Assembly: GCF_003386235.1 (NCBI RefSeq)
Contig: NZ_QRDZ01000054.1
Span: forward strand, 1-39,725
Origin: Cohnella phaseoli
GTDB lineage: Bacteria; Bacillota; Bacilli; Paenibacillales; Paenibacillaceae
DNA length: 39,725 bases
Direction: 5' to 3'
The notes beneath the pieces are model-generated. The model saw only the letters and a list, made by a program, of their open reading frames with translations, ran no database searches and had not been told where the DNA came from. Each line of letters begins with the position of its first letter. Position 1 is the stretch's first letter. This document shows positions 1-8,886 of this stretch, piece by piece. The translations under genes were made by a program, and so were the position numbers.

Positions 1-46
1 TGTAGGACCATATTTTCCCTTTTTCCGTCATTTGGACGGTTTGTTT

Positions 47-168
47 GGGTTGCCTATTTCTGTTCATACGTGCGTTAGCTGTGGATTTCAGACTTAGGTC
101 TCCGGGAGGTATATACACCTTACTTTATTTATCGATCATCTAAGCAACCCTGTTTACCGGGCAACCCC
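47..168. repeat. Dispersed palindromic element, copy A (degenerate left arm)
   Basis: This non-coding stretch lies downstream of the minus-strand LysR gene. Its right half matches two other intergenic elements (6838-7050 and 31450-31600). The shared pieces, in order, are a GGATTTCAG segment (83-91, shared with copy B), a TATATAC segment (near 110-116), the core ATCGATCAT (131-139) and a G/C-rich end finishing in CCCC (165-168). The left arm is poorly preserved: only GGGTTGCC (47-54) clearly pairs with GGCAACCC (160-167). The left limit is therefore uncertain. Bases 1-46 and 169-220 show nothing else I can name. Confidence 0.5.
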
Positions 169-220
169 TATTCGGCATGAGCCGCGTATACAACTCCCGC
201 GTTTCAATCTCCTCGCTCCG

Positions 221-1105
221 TTATCCGATCATATCCATAAACTTCATAGCCGCGCTTGACAACGGCATATTCCGCTTTGTCATAATCCCGACCTGGGACG
301 GAGGGATCGGAATGTCCAGCTCGATCTCGAAGAGCGATCCCTCCTCCAGCTCCTTGGAGACGAACTCCCGCGTCACGAATGAAATGCCGAGCCCTCTCCT
401 CGCGAATTCGATCAATAAGTCGACGCTGCCGACTTCAATCTCCGGTTTGATCGTGTAGCCATAGCTTTGAAAAATCTCGGTTATCGTCATTCTTGCGCGA
501 CTGTTCCGAGAGAACAGGATAATCGGCTGCTCGAGCAGCATGTCCACCGACAGCTTCTTGCCCCGCAGCTCCTCATAGCGAGCGCCCGCGACAAAGCAAT
601 CCTGAAGATGGAAGCTTTCCCGCACCTCAAGCTGCGGATCGACGATCGGCATGCGTACGACGCCAAGATCAATTCTGCCTTCCTTCAGAAACGAGATGAC
701 CTCCGGCGTCGTGCCGTGATTCAGATGCAGCCGAATGTTCGGAAACCGTTCATGAAATTCCTCTATATATGGCAGCAAATAGTGCTTAAACAGCGAATCG
801 CTTCCCCCGATTCTGAGCTCGCCGCTCTCCAGATTTTTGAGGGCGGCCATTTTTTCTTCGGCAAGCGAAATAAAGATGTGCGATTGTTCGATGTAGGAAT
901 AGAGAATCGCGCCCTCCTGCGTCAGTTCGACTCCTTTGGCGGTCCGATAAAACAACGTGATGCCGAAGCTGTCCTCCAACTGCTTGATGGCGTGGCTTAC
1001 GCTCGGCTGGGTGAGATACAGCGCTTTGGCCGCCTGGGTCAGACTGCCTGTTTTAGCGGCCCAATAGAACACCTTGTACAGCTCGTAATTGTTGGTCATA
1101 GACAC
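221..1105 (-). CDS. LysR-family transcriptional regulator
   Basis: A 294-residue LysR-type regulator, the usual length for the family. The N-terminal winged helix-turn-helix (about residues 5-65) contains the typical run 'LTQAAKALYLTQPSVSHAI' and is followed by a linker helix. A periplasmic-binding-protein-like effector domain (about 95-290) starts at 'GELRIGGSDSLF'. The start is taken as GTG at 1105, because AGGAG lies nine bases upstream; an in-frame ATG at 1099 is the alternative. The gene is divergent from zwf with about 120 bases between them, the classical arrangement for a LysR protein controlling its neighbour, so it may regulate the pentose-phosphate operon. The effector is unknown and no CbbR/GltC-level assignment is possible from sequence alone. 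Confidence 0.9.
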   Translation of the reverse strand: MSMTNNYELYKVFYWAAKTGSLTQAAKALYLTQPSVSHAIKQLEDSFGITLFYRTAKGVELTQEGAILYSYIEQSHIFISLAEEKMAALKNLESGELRIGGSDSLFKHYLLPYIEEFHERFPNIRLHLNHGTTPEVISFLKEGRIDLGVVRMPIVDPQLEVRESFHLQDCFVAGARYEELRGKKLSVDMLLEQPIILFSRNSRARMTITEIFQSYGYTIKPEIEVGSVDLLIEFARRGLGISFVTREFVSKELEEGSLFEIELDIPIPPSQVGIMTKRNMPLSSAAMKFMDMIG

Positions 1106-1133
1106 GGTCTATAGCTCCTGTAAAATATATTAA

Positions 1134-1161
1134 TTACTTGTATGGCTCCTATTCGTATTAT
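1134..1161 (+). promoter_or_regulatory. Candidate promoter of zwf operon in LysR/zwf intergenic region
   Basis: A -35-like TTACTT (1134-1139) and a -10-like TATTAT (1156-1161) are separated by 16 bases, upstream of zwf. The same gap holds a near-perfect direct repeat: TATAGCTCCT (1110-1119) and TATGGCTCCT (1141-1150), 31 bases apart or three helical turns. This could be part of a LysR operator, although the first copy also overlaps the ribosome site of the LysR gene. Assigned by eye only. Confidence 0.35.
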
Positions 1162-1226
1162 AGTGAAACTACGAAAGAGATACCAGACATGCGCGACAAA
1201 GCGTATTTGGAAGGAGCAGGAGGAAG

Positions 1227-2729
1227 ATGGAGCCTACGACATTCGTACTGTTCGGAGCGACAGGGGATTTAGCCAAGAGAAAAATATACCCTGCTTTGTA
1301 TAATTTATTCGTCGACGGCAAGCTGCCCGATTCGTTCTCGCTGTTCGGCCTTGGAAGAAGAGAATGGACCGACGAGTCGTTTCAAGCTAACGTCGAGCGA
1401 TCCGTTCGGGAATTTTCCCGGCGCGAAGCGAAAAACGACGGCTCGCTTGAACGATTCGCCCGCGCGTTCCGTTATCAGGTGCTGGACATTGGACGCGAGG
1501 AGGATTACGAGAGATTGCTGGGGCGGATTGAGCAGCGGGAGCGCGAGCTGGATGCTCGACCGAACCGGCTGTTTTACTTGTCCGTCGGACCGGAGTTTTT
1601 CGAGCCGATTGCGGCTAATATTCTTGCGAGCGGACTCGGCTCCGAGGAAGGCTGGAAGCGGCTCGTTATCGAGAAGCCGTTCGGCCACGATCTGCCGTCG
1701 GCCCGCGAGCTGAACAGGAAGCTGAGCCAGACGTTCGCGGAAGAGGAAATTTTCCGTATCGACCATTATCTCGGCAAGCCGATGGTACAGAAGATGGGGG
1801 CGCTTCAGCAAGCCAATCCGGTCATCCAGGCGCTCTGGACGAACCGCTACATCGCCAACGTACAGATTACGGCCAGCGAGACGGTCGGGGTCGAGGAGCG
1901 GGCCGGCTATTACGATCACGTAGGCGCGGTGCGGGATATGTTCCAGAACCACATGCTGCAGCTGCTCATGATGGCCGCGATTCATCTGCCGCACGAGAGC
2001 AGCTCCGAGCAGGTGCGCTTCAAGAAGCAGCGGATTATGCAAGCCGTTGCGCCGCTGCAGAAGCAGGACGTCGCGGCCAGCGTCGTTCGCGGCCAGTACG
2101 CGGCAGGAGAGGTTAGCGGCAAGCAGGTCGTTGGCTATTTGTCCGAGCCGGGTATCGCCGCAGATTCCAGCAACGATACGTTTATCGCCGCAAGGCTGGA
2201 AATCGACGATCACTATTGGCGCGGAGTTCCTTTCTACATTCGCACAGGCAAACGAATGAAGGAGAAGAGCACGCGAATCGTCGTCGAGTTCAAGGAGCCG
2301 CTGCAGCAGCCTTCGCAAGGACTTGGCGCGCCCAATTTGCTCGTCTTTGAGATCGGACCGAAGGAAGGCATCACGCTGCAGCTCAATTCGAAGGAAGGCG
2401 ACGAATTCAAGCCGCTGCACGTCGAGCTGCACGGCAGCCAGGACGACGTTCCGGAAGCGTACGAGAACCTGATTCACGACGCGCTGCGCGGCGATGGCAC
2501 ATTTTTCGCCCACTGGGACGAAGTCGAGCTGAGCTGGCAGTGGGTGCAGCCGATTCTCGACGCCTTCGCCGAAAATCTCTTGCCCCTGCAGACTTACGCC
2601 GCCGGCTCTTACGGCCCTACAGAGTCCGATGCGCTGCTTGCGCAGGACGGCTATCGTTGGTGGTTTGACGAAGAGCTTGAAACTAATGCAAACAAAGGAG
2701 AACAATATGCCTACAACGCAAACTATTGA
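1227..2729 (+). CDS. zwf: Glucose-6-phosphate 1-dehydrogenase
   Basis: Cytosolic enzyme oxidising glucose 6-phosphate to 6-phosphogluconolactone with NADP, the entry step of the oxidative pentose phosphate pathway. It has 500 residues, normal for the family. The dinucleotide-binding GATGDLA motif is at residues 10-16 and the substrate-binding signature RIDHYLGK at about 177-184. The ATG start follows a strong AAGGAGCAGGAGG site. It is the first gene of an operon with tkt, tal and gnd. Its 3' end overlaps the tkt start by 23 bases, suggesting translational coupling. No lactonase gene for the next step is present in the cluster. Confidence 0.97.
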   Translation: MEPTTFVLFGATGDLAKRKIYPALYNLFVDGKLPDSFSLFGLGRREWTDESFQANVERSVREFSRREAKNDGSLERFARAFRYQVLDIGREEDYERLLGRIEQRERELDARPNRLFYLSVGPEFFEPIAANILASGLGSEEGWKRLVIEKPFGHDLPSARELNRKLSQTFAEEEIFRIDHYLGKPMVQKMGALQQANPVIQALWTNRYIANVQITASETVGVEERAGYYDHVGAVRDMFQNHMLQLLMMAAIHLPHESSSEQVRFKKQRIMQAVAPLQKQDVAASVVRGQYAAGEVSGKQVVGYLSEPGIAADSSNDTFIAARLEIDDHYWRGVPFYIRTGKRMKEKSTRIVVEFKEPLQQPSQGLGAPNLLVFEIGPKEGITLQLNSKEGDEFKPLHVELHGSQDDVPEAYENLIHDALRGDGTFFAHWDEVELSWQWVQPILDAFAENLLPLQTYAAGSYGPTESDALLAQDGYRWWFDEELETNANKGEQYAYNANY

Positions 2730-4701
2730 ACAACTCGCAATCGACACGATCCGCACGCTGTCCATCGACGCCATCAACGCCGCCAACTCCGGTCACCCGG
2801 GGCTGCCGATGGGCGCCGCGCCGATGACTTACGCCCTCTGGTCCGGGCATTTGAATCATAACCCCGGCAATGCCAAATGGTTCAACCGCGATCGTTTCGT
2901 GTTATCCGCAGGCCACGGTTCGGCTCTGCTGTACAGTCTGCTTCATCTGTCCGGCTACCGCGTGTCGCTCGACGATCTGAAGCAGTTCCGCAAGCTGAAC
3001 AGCAAGACGCCGGGTCACCCGGAATTCGGCCATACGGACGGCGTCGACGCGACGACGGGGCCGCTCGGCCAAGGGGTGGCGATGGCGGTCGGCATGGCGA
3101 TGGCCGAAGCGCATCTTGCCGCAAAATTCAATCAGGAAGGCTTTCCGGTCGTCGATCACTATACGTATGCGCTTGTCGGCGACGGCTGTCTGATGGAGGG
3201 CATTTCTTACGAAGCGATGTCGATGGCCGGCCACATGAAGCTGGGCAAGCTGATCGTACTGTACGACTCCAACGATATCTCCTTGGACGGTGACCTGAAC
3301 CTGTCGTTTGGAGAAGATATTCGCAAAAGAGCGGAATCCACGAACTGGCAGTACTTGCGCGTAGAGGACGGTAACGATATTGTTAAAATTAGCGAGGCTA
3401 TTGCGTCCGCTAAGGAAAACGACGCGCAACCGACGCTGATCGAGGTTCGCACGATTATCGGCTACGGCAGCAAAGCGGCCGGAACGCACAAAGTTCACGG
3501 CAGCCCGCTTGGCAAGGAAGAGGCTATAGCGACGAAGAAGGTTTACGGTTGGCCTTCCGAGGAAGAGTTTTTCGTTCCCGCTGACGTCAGAACGCATTTC
3601 GAGCAGCTCAAGCAAAACGGAGCGGCGAAGGAAGACGAATGGAACAAGCTGCTGGCCGCCTACAAGGCGCAGCACCCTGCGCTCGGACAGGAGCTGACGC
3701 AGGCGATTGACGGTTCCGTCGCGATCGATGCCGCCGACATTTTGACATTCGATTCCTCGAAATCGGTATCGACCCGCGTCGCGAGCGGCGAAGCGATCAA
3801 CCACTTCGTGAAGTCCGTTCCCGCCATCTTCGGGGGCAGCGCGGATTTGTCGGGCTCGACGATGACCGACATTAAAGGCGAAGGCAAGTTCGCCGTCGAT
3901 TCCTACGCCGGCCGCAACGTCTACTTCGGTGTTCGCGAGCATGCGATGGGGGCTGCCGGCAACGGTATGGCGCTGCATGGCGGCGTAAAGCCTTTCGTCA
4001 GCACCTTCTTCGTCTTCTGCGACTACTTGCGTCCATCGATCCGTCTCGCTGCGCTGCAGAAGCTGCCAGTCGTGTACGTATTCACTCACGACTCCATCGC
4101 GGTCGGGGAAGACGGACCGACGCACGAGCCGGTTGAGCATTTGGCCGCGCTGCGTACGATTCCTGGACTTACGGTCATTCGTCCAAGCGATGCGAACGAG
4201 ACGGCAAGCGCATGGGCGTACGCGCTGGAGCAGAAGGAAGGACCGGTCGCTCTCGTGCTGAGCCGACAAAACCTGCCGATCTACGAGCAGACGAAGGCAA
4301 ACAAAGAGCAGGTCGCCAAAGGCGCGTACGTGCTGACGGAGACGAACGGCTCGCCGGAGCTTATTCTGGTCGCGACCGGCTCCGAGGTGTCGCTGGCGGT
4401 CAATGCGAAAGCCGAGCTGGAGAAGGACAACGTATCTGTGCGCGTCGTCGCGATGCCAAGCAGAGAGCTGTTCGAGCGACAATCCGAAGACTATAAGGAA
4501 AGCGTGCTGCCCCGTGCGGTCGCCAAGCGGATCGCGATCGAAGCCGGTATTTCGCTCGGTTGGGATCGCTATGTCGGCCCTGACGGCAAAGTGCTGTCGA
4601 TCGACACGTTCGGCGCTTCCGGACCGGGCGGCGAAGTAATGGACTACTTCGGCTTCTCCGTAGGTCATGTTGCTCGTTTAGCGAAGGATTTGTTGAAGTA
4701 A
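2707..4701 (+). CDS. tkt: Transketolase
   Basis: Thiamine-diphosphate enzyme moving two-carbon units between pentose, tetrose, hexose and heptose phosphates in the non-oxidative pentose phosphate pathway. The ATG at 2707 is chosen because AAAGGAG sits six bases upstream. It gives 664 residues, the usual length, whereas the open frame extends 26 codons further upstream inside zwf. The N-terminal domain carries the family opening 'NSGHPGLPMGAAPM' and the cofactor motif beginning GDG at 158-160 and ending with the Asn of DSND (187-190). The middle domain contains 'SADLSGSTMT' and 'GVREHAMGAAGNGMALHGG'. The gene starts inside the zwf end, so the two are probably co-translated. Confidence 0.97.
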   Translation: MPTTQTIEQLAIDTIRTLSIDAINAANSGHPGLPMGAAPMTYALWSGHLNHNPGNAKWFNRDRFVLSAGHGSALLYSLLHLSGYRVSLDDLKQFRKLNSKTPGHPEFGHTDGVDATTGPLGQGVAMAVGMAMAEAHLAAKFNQEGFPVVDHYTYALVGDGCLMEGISYEAMSMAGHMKLGKLIVLYDSNDISLDGDLNLSFGEDIRKRAESTNWQYLRVEDGNDIVKISEAIASAKENDAQPTLIEVRTIIGYGSKAAGTHKVHGSPLGKEEAIATKKVYGWPSEEEFFVPADVRTHFEQLKQNGAAKEDEWNKLLAAYKAQHPALGQELTQAIDGSVAIDAADILTFDSSKSVSTRVASGEAINHFVKSVPAIFGGSADLSGSTMTDIKGEGKFAVDSYAGRNVYFGVREHAMGAAGNGMALHGGVKPFVSTFFVFCDYLRPSIRLAALQKLPVVYVFTHDSIAVGEDGPTHEPVEHLAALRTIPGLTVIRPSDANETASAWAYALEQKEGPVALVLSRQNLPIYEQTKANKEQVAKGAYVLTETNGSPELILVATGSEVSLAVNAKAELEKDNVSVRVVAMPSRELFERQSEDYKESVLPRAVAKRIAIEAGISLGWDRYVGPDGKVLSIDTFGASGPGGEVMDYFGFSVGHVARLAKDLLK

Positions 4702-4726
4702 CCAAATTAAATGGGGGTTATGAAAC

Positions 4727-5392
4727 ATGAAATTTTTCATCGACACGGCTAATTTGCAGGATATCAAAAAAGCGTACAAAATCGGCGTGCTGTCCGGAGT
4801 AACGACGAATCCGTCTCTCGTTGCCAAAGAAGGCGTTAAGTTCGAGGACCGGATCGCGGAAATTTTGCGCGAAGTGCCGGAAGTGGAGTCGGTGTCCGCC
4901 GAAGTGACGCCGGACGCGGTTACCGCCGAGGAAATGATCGCTCAAGCGAACGAACTGATCAAAATCAACAACAACGACAAAAACGTTACGATCAAGCTGC
5001 CGATGACTCTGGCGGGCCTGGAAGCTTGCCGCTACTTGAGCCAAAAAGGCGTCAAAACGAACGTCACGCTCATCTTCACGGTTAACCAAGCGCTGCTTGC
5101 GGCACGCGCCGGCGCAACGTACGTATCTCCGTTCCTTGGACGTCTGGACGATATTTCCGAAGACGGCGTGCTGCTGGTAGCAAAAGTTGCCGAGCTGTTC
5201 CGCACGCATAACCTCGATACCCAAATTATCGCCGCATCCGTGCGCCACCCGGATCACGTTACTCGCGTAGCGATGGCCGGCGCGCATATCGCGACGATTC
5301 CGTTCAGCGTTATCGAGCAAATCTCGAAGCACCCGCTGACCGATCAAGGGCTGGAGAAGTTTGCCGCCGACTGGAAAAAAGCCGTCCAATAA
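4727..5392 (+). CDS. tal: Transaldolase, small FSA/TalC-type
   Basis: Transaldolase of the short FSA/TalC/MipB subfamily (221 residues, against about 320 for classical TalB). It moves a dihydroxyacetone unit between sedoheptulose 7-phosphate and glyceraldehyde 3-phosphate. The N-terminus 'MKFFIDTANLQDIKK' and the 'SGVTTNPSLVAKEG' stretch are typical. The Schiff-base lysine is expected to be K90 in NVTIKLPMT. The family forms a single TIM barrel. It lies 25 bases after tkt and 36 before gnd on the same strand, in the same operon. Fructose-6-phosphate aldolase activity cannot be excluded from sequence, but the operon context favours transaldolase. Confidence 0.95.
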   Translation: MKFFIDTANLQDIKKAYKIGVLSGVTTNPSLVAKEGVKFEDRIAEILREVPEVESVSAEVTPDAVTAEEMIAQANELIKINNNDKNVTIKLPMTLAGLEACRYLSQKGVKTNVTLIFTVNQALLAARAGATYVSPFLGRLDDISEDGVLLVAKVAELFRTHNLDTQIIAASVRHPDHVTRVAMAGAHIATIPFSVIEQISKHPLTDQGLEKFAADWKKAVQ

Positions 5393-5428
5393 AGAAAAGA
5401 AACATATAGGAATGGGGAGGAACCTGCA

Positions 5429-6835
<1,407 letters not shown>

Positions 6836-6837
6836 CA

Positions 6838-7050
6838 GGCTGATCCATTAGCCCTTCAAGTTGCTAAAAAATAATCGATGAACAAGGTGAAAAGGGTATA
6901 TATCTCCCTCCGATGCTATACGCTCCTGAAATCTGAATGGGTGAACCCGTTACAATGGGATTTCAGGAGCGTATGAGGCAGTCTACGGAAGATATATACT
7001 CTTTTTTTGTCTATCGATCATTTCAAGCAACGTGCTAATAGGATAGCCCC
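6838..7050. repeat. Dispersed palindromic element, copy B
   Basis: A long imperfect inverted repeat fills the gap between the convergent gnd and AlkC-like genes. Nested arms: GGCTGATCCATTAGC (6838-6852) with GCTAATAGGATAGCC (7034-7048, small indels); AATCGAT (6873-6879) with the core ATCGATCAT (7013-7021); GTATATATCT (6896-6905) with AGATATATAC (6990-6999), perfect; ATACGCTCCTGAAATC (6918-6933) with GATTTCAGGAGCGTAT (6959-6974), a perfect 16-bp stem with a 25-base loop. It is related to elements near 47-168 and 31450-31600. It could be a MITE/REP-like mobile repeat, a structured RNA or a bidirectional terminator. Confidence 0.75.
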
Positions 7051-7080
7051 TCGTGTCAATGGAAGTTGAGCGTGCCCATA

Positions 7081-7926
7081 CTAATTTGAGGAAGTAGATG
7101 GGTTCATACTGCGCTGAGCGCGAGTCACGATTCTTTTTGTCATTTTCGTATCCGACGCTGCGAACCATGCGCGGCAAAGCTCGACCACCCATTCGGGCTG
7201 CGTTTTGCCGGCGTCGTTCAACCAATTGGCGACGGAGTCCTGAACGTATTTGGAGGGATCGGATTTGAGCGGCTCAAGCAGCGGAAGCGCGAGCGAAGGG
7301 TCGTTCTTCAGTTCGGGAATATGCTTGGCCCATACCCCGCGCGGACGGATGACCTCGACGGAGAAGCGGCGAAGGTTGGCGTCTTCGTCTTGCGTCCACG
7401 CTTGCAAGAGGAGGATCGCTTTGTTCAATTCCCTGGCAGCCGACTCGCGTACGGCCATCCATGCGAGCTCGCGAACGCCGAAATGACGATCCGCGGCAAA
7501 CGGTCGAATTAGCGCCAAACGTCGCTCCAGGGAATGCTGCTGCAGTCCGACAATATAGGCCGCCCAACAGCGAACGCTGTCCGAGCGATGCGACGACAGC
7601 TTGCCGAATATTGCTCTGCCTCGTTCGTCCGGCAGGCGATCCAGCAGGATGAGCCAGGCTTGCGCAATTTTCGGGATCACAGTCATGATTTTCTTTTCTC
7701 CGCTTATAGGCAGCTTCGCCAGCAGTTCCTCTATATACGGATCAAGCTCCAGCTCGCACGCCACATGCTCAAGCAGGAGACGATGATCGATTGCGAGCCA
7801 TTCCGTCAAGTTTACCGTTTCGAGCTCACCGCTCTGTAAAAGCTTCATCACTTCAGCAGGGATGTCGTTGACCTTGCGCGCTCCTTTTCTGTTCGCAAGA
7901 GATGCGGCCTCTAGCTGTTGTTCCAT
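7081..7926 (-). CDS. AlkC-like HEAT-repeat DNA alkylation repair protein
   Basis: A 281-residue, all-helical HEAT-repeat protein. The C-terminal block is characteristic of the AlkC/AlkD DNA-alkylation repair superfamily: 'EVIRPRGVWAKHIPELK' followed by 'PSKYVQDSVANWLNDAGK'. This matches the AlkC pattern of RP..W, a short DP stretch and SVAN.LND. AlkC enzymes are glycosylases that remove N3-methyladenine-type lesions. The family match is by pattern memory and activity on DNA is inferred. The start is ATG at 7926 with GAGAGGAG about 12 bases upstream. It lies 104 bases downstream of a Crp/Fnr gene on the same strand. The gap holds a Crp-type palindrome that may regulate it. Confidence 0.75.
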   Translation of the reverse strand: MEQQLEAASLANRKGARKVNDIPAEVMKLLQSGELETVNLTEWLAIDHRLLLEHVACELELDPYIEELLAKLPISGEKKIMTVIPKIAQAWLILLDRLPDERGRAIFGKLSSHRSDSVRCWAAYIVGLQQHSLERRLALIRPFAADRHFGVRELAWMAVRESAARELNKAILLLQAWTQDEDANLRRFSVEVIRPRGVWAKHIPELKNDPSLALPLLEPLKSDPSKYVQDSVANWLNDAGKTQPEWVVELCRAWFAASDTKMTKRIVTRAQRSMNPSTSSN

Positions 7927-7994
7927 TTTTCTCGCAAGCTCCTCTCCCTAACGATATTGTACCGGTATTTCCACGATATGCGGTTTCCTTCGGA

Positions 7995-8020
7995 AAAGCT
8001 GTAATGCAGTTTACAGCTTT
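7995..8020 (-). promoter_or_regulatory. Perfect palindrome, candidate Crp/Fnr-type operator (or weak terminator)
   Basis: AAAGCTGTAA (7995-8004) and TTACAGCTTT (8011-8020) are perfect inverted arms around a six-base spacer. The inner part, TGTAA-N6-TTACA, has the geometry of Crp-family operators (TGTGA-N6-TCACA). On the minus strand it sits about 58 bases upstream of the start expected from a -10-like TACAAT (complement 7956-7961) that has no good -35, as at an activator-dependent promoter. It is also just past the stop of a Crp/Fnr gene, so a hairpin terminator (followed by only four T) is the alternative. Confidence 0.5.
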
Positions 8021-8030
8021 ATCCGGCCGC

Positions 8031-8720
8031 CTACGCATCTAATAGAGCGGAGAGCTTTTCCCGATTGACATGGATCGTCCGGAAGCCCGTCCGAATCGCG
8101 CCGGCCTCGGCAAGCTCCTGCAGCCCAAGCGTAACCGCTTCGCGGGATGCGCCGACTAGATTGGCGAGATCTTGATGGGAGAGCGAGATGCCGATCGCGC
8201 AAAAGTCGGACCCATCCTCGTTGCCGTTGCCAAACCGTTCGGATAGCTTAAGCAGAATATGGATGATTTTATCGTGCAGCCTGCCTATCGCGAGCTTCTG
8301 AGCCAATGTGCTCATATGCGCCAATCGTTGACTTATCGCCTCGATCATATTTAGCATAAAACGGGGGCGCTGCAGCAAATAGCGCTCGAACCGTTCCTTA
8401 TCCATCATGCAGATATCGCAGGCTTCGACCGTTTCGATGAACACGTCCCGCGTCCCCAGCGAAATTCCGTTCATTTCTCCGAATATATTGCCCTCGCTCA
8501 GGATATCCAAAGTGAACTGCCTGCCTTCGGCATTCAGCCGATAAAGGCGCACCTTTCCCTTTTTTATAAAATAGAGCTTCTCCGTAAACGTATCCGGACT
8601 TTGAATAAGCTGTTTTTTCGGAAAAGGGGTGATCGAGGTCAGCTCGTCCATCTCGATCAGATCCTCTCGGTTAAGCGAGCGCAGCAAATCGAACTGTGAT
8701 AGGTAATCGATTTTGTTCAT
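8031..8720 (-). CDS. Crp/Fnr-family transcriptional regulator
   Basis: A 229-residue regulator with an N-terminal cyclic-nucleotide-binding-type beta barrel (about 10-125) and a C-terminal Crp-type winged helix (about 150-225). The recognition region reads 'LSHQDLANLVGASREAVTLG'. The effector domain has 'GNIFGEMNGISLGTRD' where Crp has its phosphate-binding cassette, with changed residues, so the ligand is unknown. There is no cluster of cysteines as in oxygen-sensing Fnr. The ATG is preceded by GGGAGG at good spacing. It is divergent from the SLH surface protein gene and upstream of the AlkC-like gene, with a Crp-type palindrome in between. Confidence 0.92.
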   Translation of the reverse strand: MNKIDYLSQFDLLRSLNREDLIEMDELTSITPFPKKQLIQSPDTFTEKLYFIKKGKVRLYRLNAEGRQFTLDILSEGNIFGEMNGISLGTRDVFIETVEACDICMMDKERFERYLLQRPRFMLNMIEAISQRLAHMSTLAQKLAIGRLHDKIIHILLKLSERFGNGNEDGSDFCAIGISLSHQDLANLVGASREAVTLGLQELAEAGAIRTGFRTIHVNREKLSALLDA

Positions 8721-8886
8721 AATTCCTCCCGATCATAGACGTCGATGCTTATAGTTTACAGGAAAGCGTCCGATTTCGGGAAATCGCCGGCAAATCTCAG
8801 GTGAGGAAAAATTCGGAAAAAGTCGTGAGCCGGCGAAACTATCGCCTCGTTTCCTTCGTCCAACATAGGGGGAAGGAGAGGGGAAA

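Noticed and set aside
8721..8886. Cobalamin riboswitch before the transcobalamin-like SLH protein
   Set aside because: No B12-box-like sequence or matching fold was seen in the 166-base gap; only a 7-bp CGCCGGC/GCCGGCG inverted repeat is present.
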